In this document: piece after piece, positions 11,853 through 11,907 of the stretch
Layout of the letters: the number at the start of each line of letters is the position of its first letter
Position numbering within the stretch: the stretch's first letter is position 1
Assembly (NCBI GenBank): GCA_964612995.1
Contig: CAZTGE010000131.1
Span: forward strand, 1 to 11,907
Reading direction: 5' to 3'
Length of the DNA stretch: 11,907 nt
DNA from: SLQH01 sp964612995
GTDB taxonomy: Bacteria > Planctomycetota > UBA11346
Notes under the pieces: model-generated
Told to the model about the DNA's origin: nothing
Seen by the model: the letters and a program-made list of their open reading frames with translations, nothing else
Database searches by the model: none
Position numbers and translations under genes: made by a program

Positions 11853-11907
11853 GTAACTACTCAGGGGCTTCGCCCCTACGGCCCTCACTGTGTGAGGACC
11901 TACCCCC
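11853..11907. repeat. 55-bp double-hairpin (REP-like) repeat, right copy
   Basis: This is the exact reverse complement of 193-247, with all 55 bases matching, and it includes the CCTCAC/GTGAGG and AGGGGC/GCCCCT hairpins. The window ends on its last base, so the repeat may continue or the sequence may have been cut here because the repeat occurs many times in the genome. Confidence 0.85.

Noticed and set aside
1..11907. CRISPR array, tRNA or rRNA genes, phage or toxin-antitoxin modules
   Set aside because: I looked for regularly spaced direct repeats, tRNA-like cloverleaf motifs, rRNA core sequences and small paired genes and saw none; rnpB is the only structural RNA I can support.

Overview
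The window is GC-rich DNA in which most third codon positions are G or C, so long antisense frames are common. It carries eight recognisable protein genes and one RNA gene, all of ordinary chromosomal type. LptB implies a Gram-negative envelope. The HisC of the GNGSDD type, the RNase P RNA without a visible GGU in L15, and a signal peptidase I with a large central insert suggest Planctomycetota or another PVC-related lineage. That placement is tentative. No phage, plasmid, CRISPR, defence or transposase genes are visible.

Layout, left to right. Positions 1-247 hold a small palindromic element that looks like a MITE, placed next to a 55-bp double-hairpin repeat. A promoter at 262-290 leads into an exported protein with an alpha/beta-hydrolase domain and a large uncharacterised C-terminal part (360-2345). 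rnpB, the RNase P RNA, lies on the minus strand with a strong intrinsic terminator (2489-2518). yqgF/ruvX (2960-3418) is divergent from rnpB. A 340-base convergent gap packed with palindromes (3419-3758) separates yqgF from lptB on the minus strand (3759-4481). A 244-base gap with DnaA-box-like words and tandem hairpins separates lptB from the unusually long lepB (4726-6474, minus strand).

Divergent from lepB is a tight plus-strand operon: eda (KDPG/KHG aldolase), hisC, dxr and nadK, with a 3-base gap and then two ATGA overlaps. These genes serve Entner-Doudoroff-type carbon metabolism, histidine synthesis, isoprenoid precursor synthesis and NADP supply. Dxr uses NADPH and the aldolase yields pyruvate, a substrate of the MEP pathway, so part of the grouping makes metabolic sense. 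A soluble orphan-looking sensor histidine kinase (10503-11534, minus strand) converges on nadK.

The last 370 bases are again non-coding and palindrome-rich. They end in a perfect inverted copy of the 55-bp repeat that lies at 193-247. The genes are therefore ordinary, and the less usual content is the intergenic repeats, the lepB insert, the RNase P L15 region and the unknown half of the exported hydrolase. I see no complete new defence or mobile system here.
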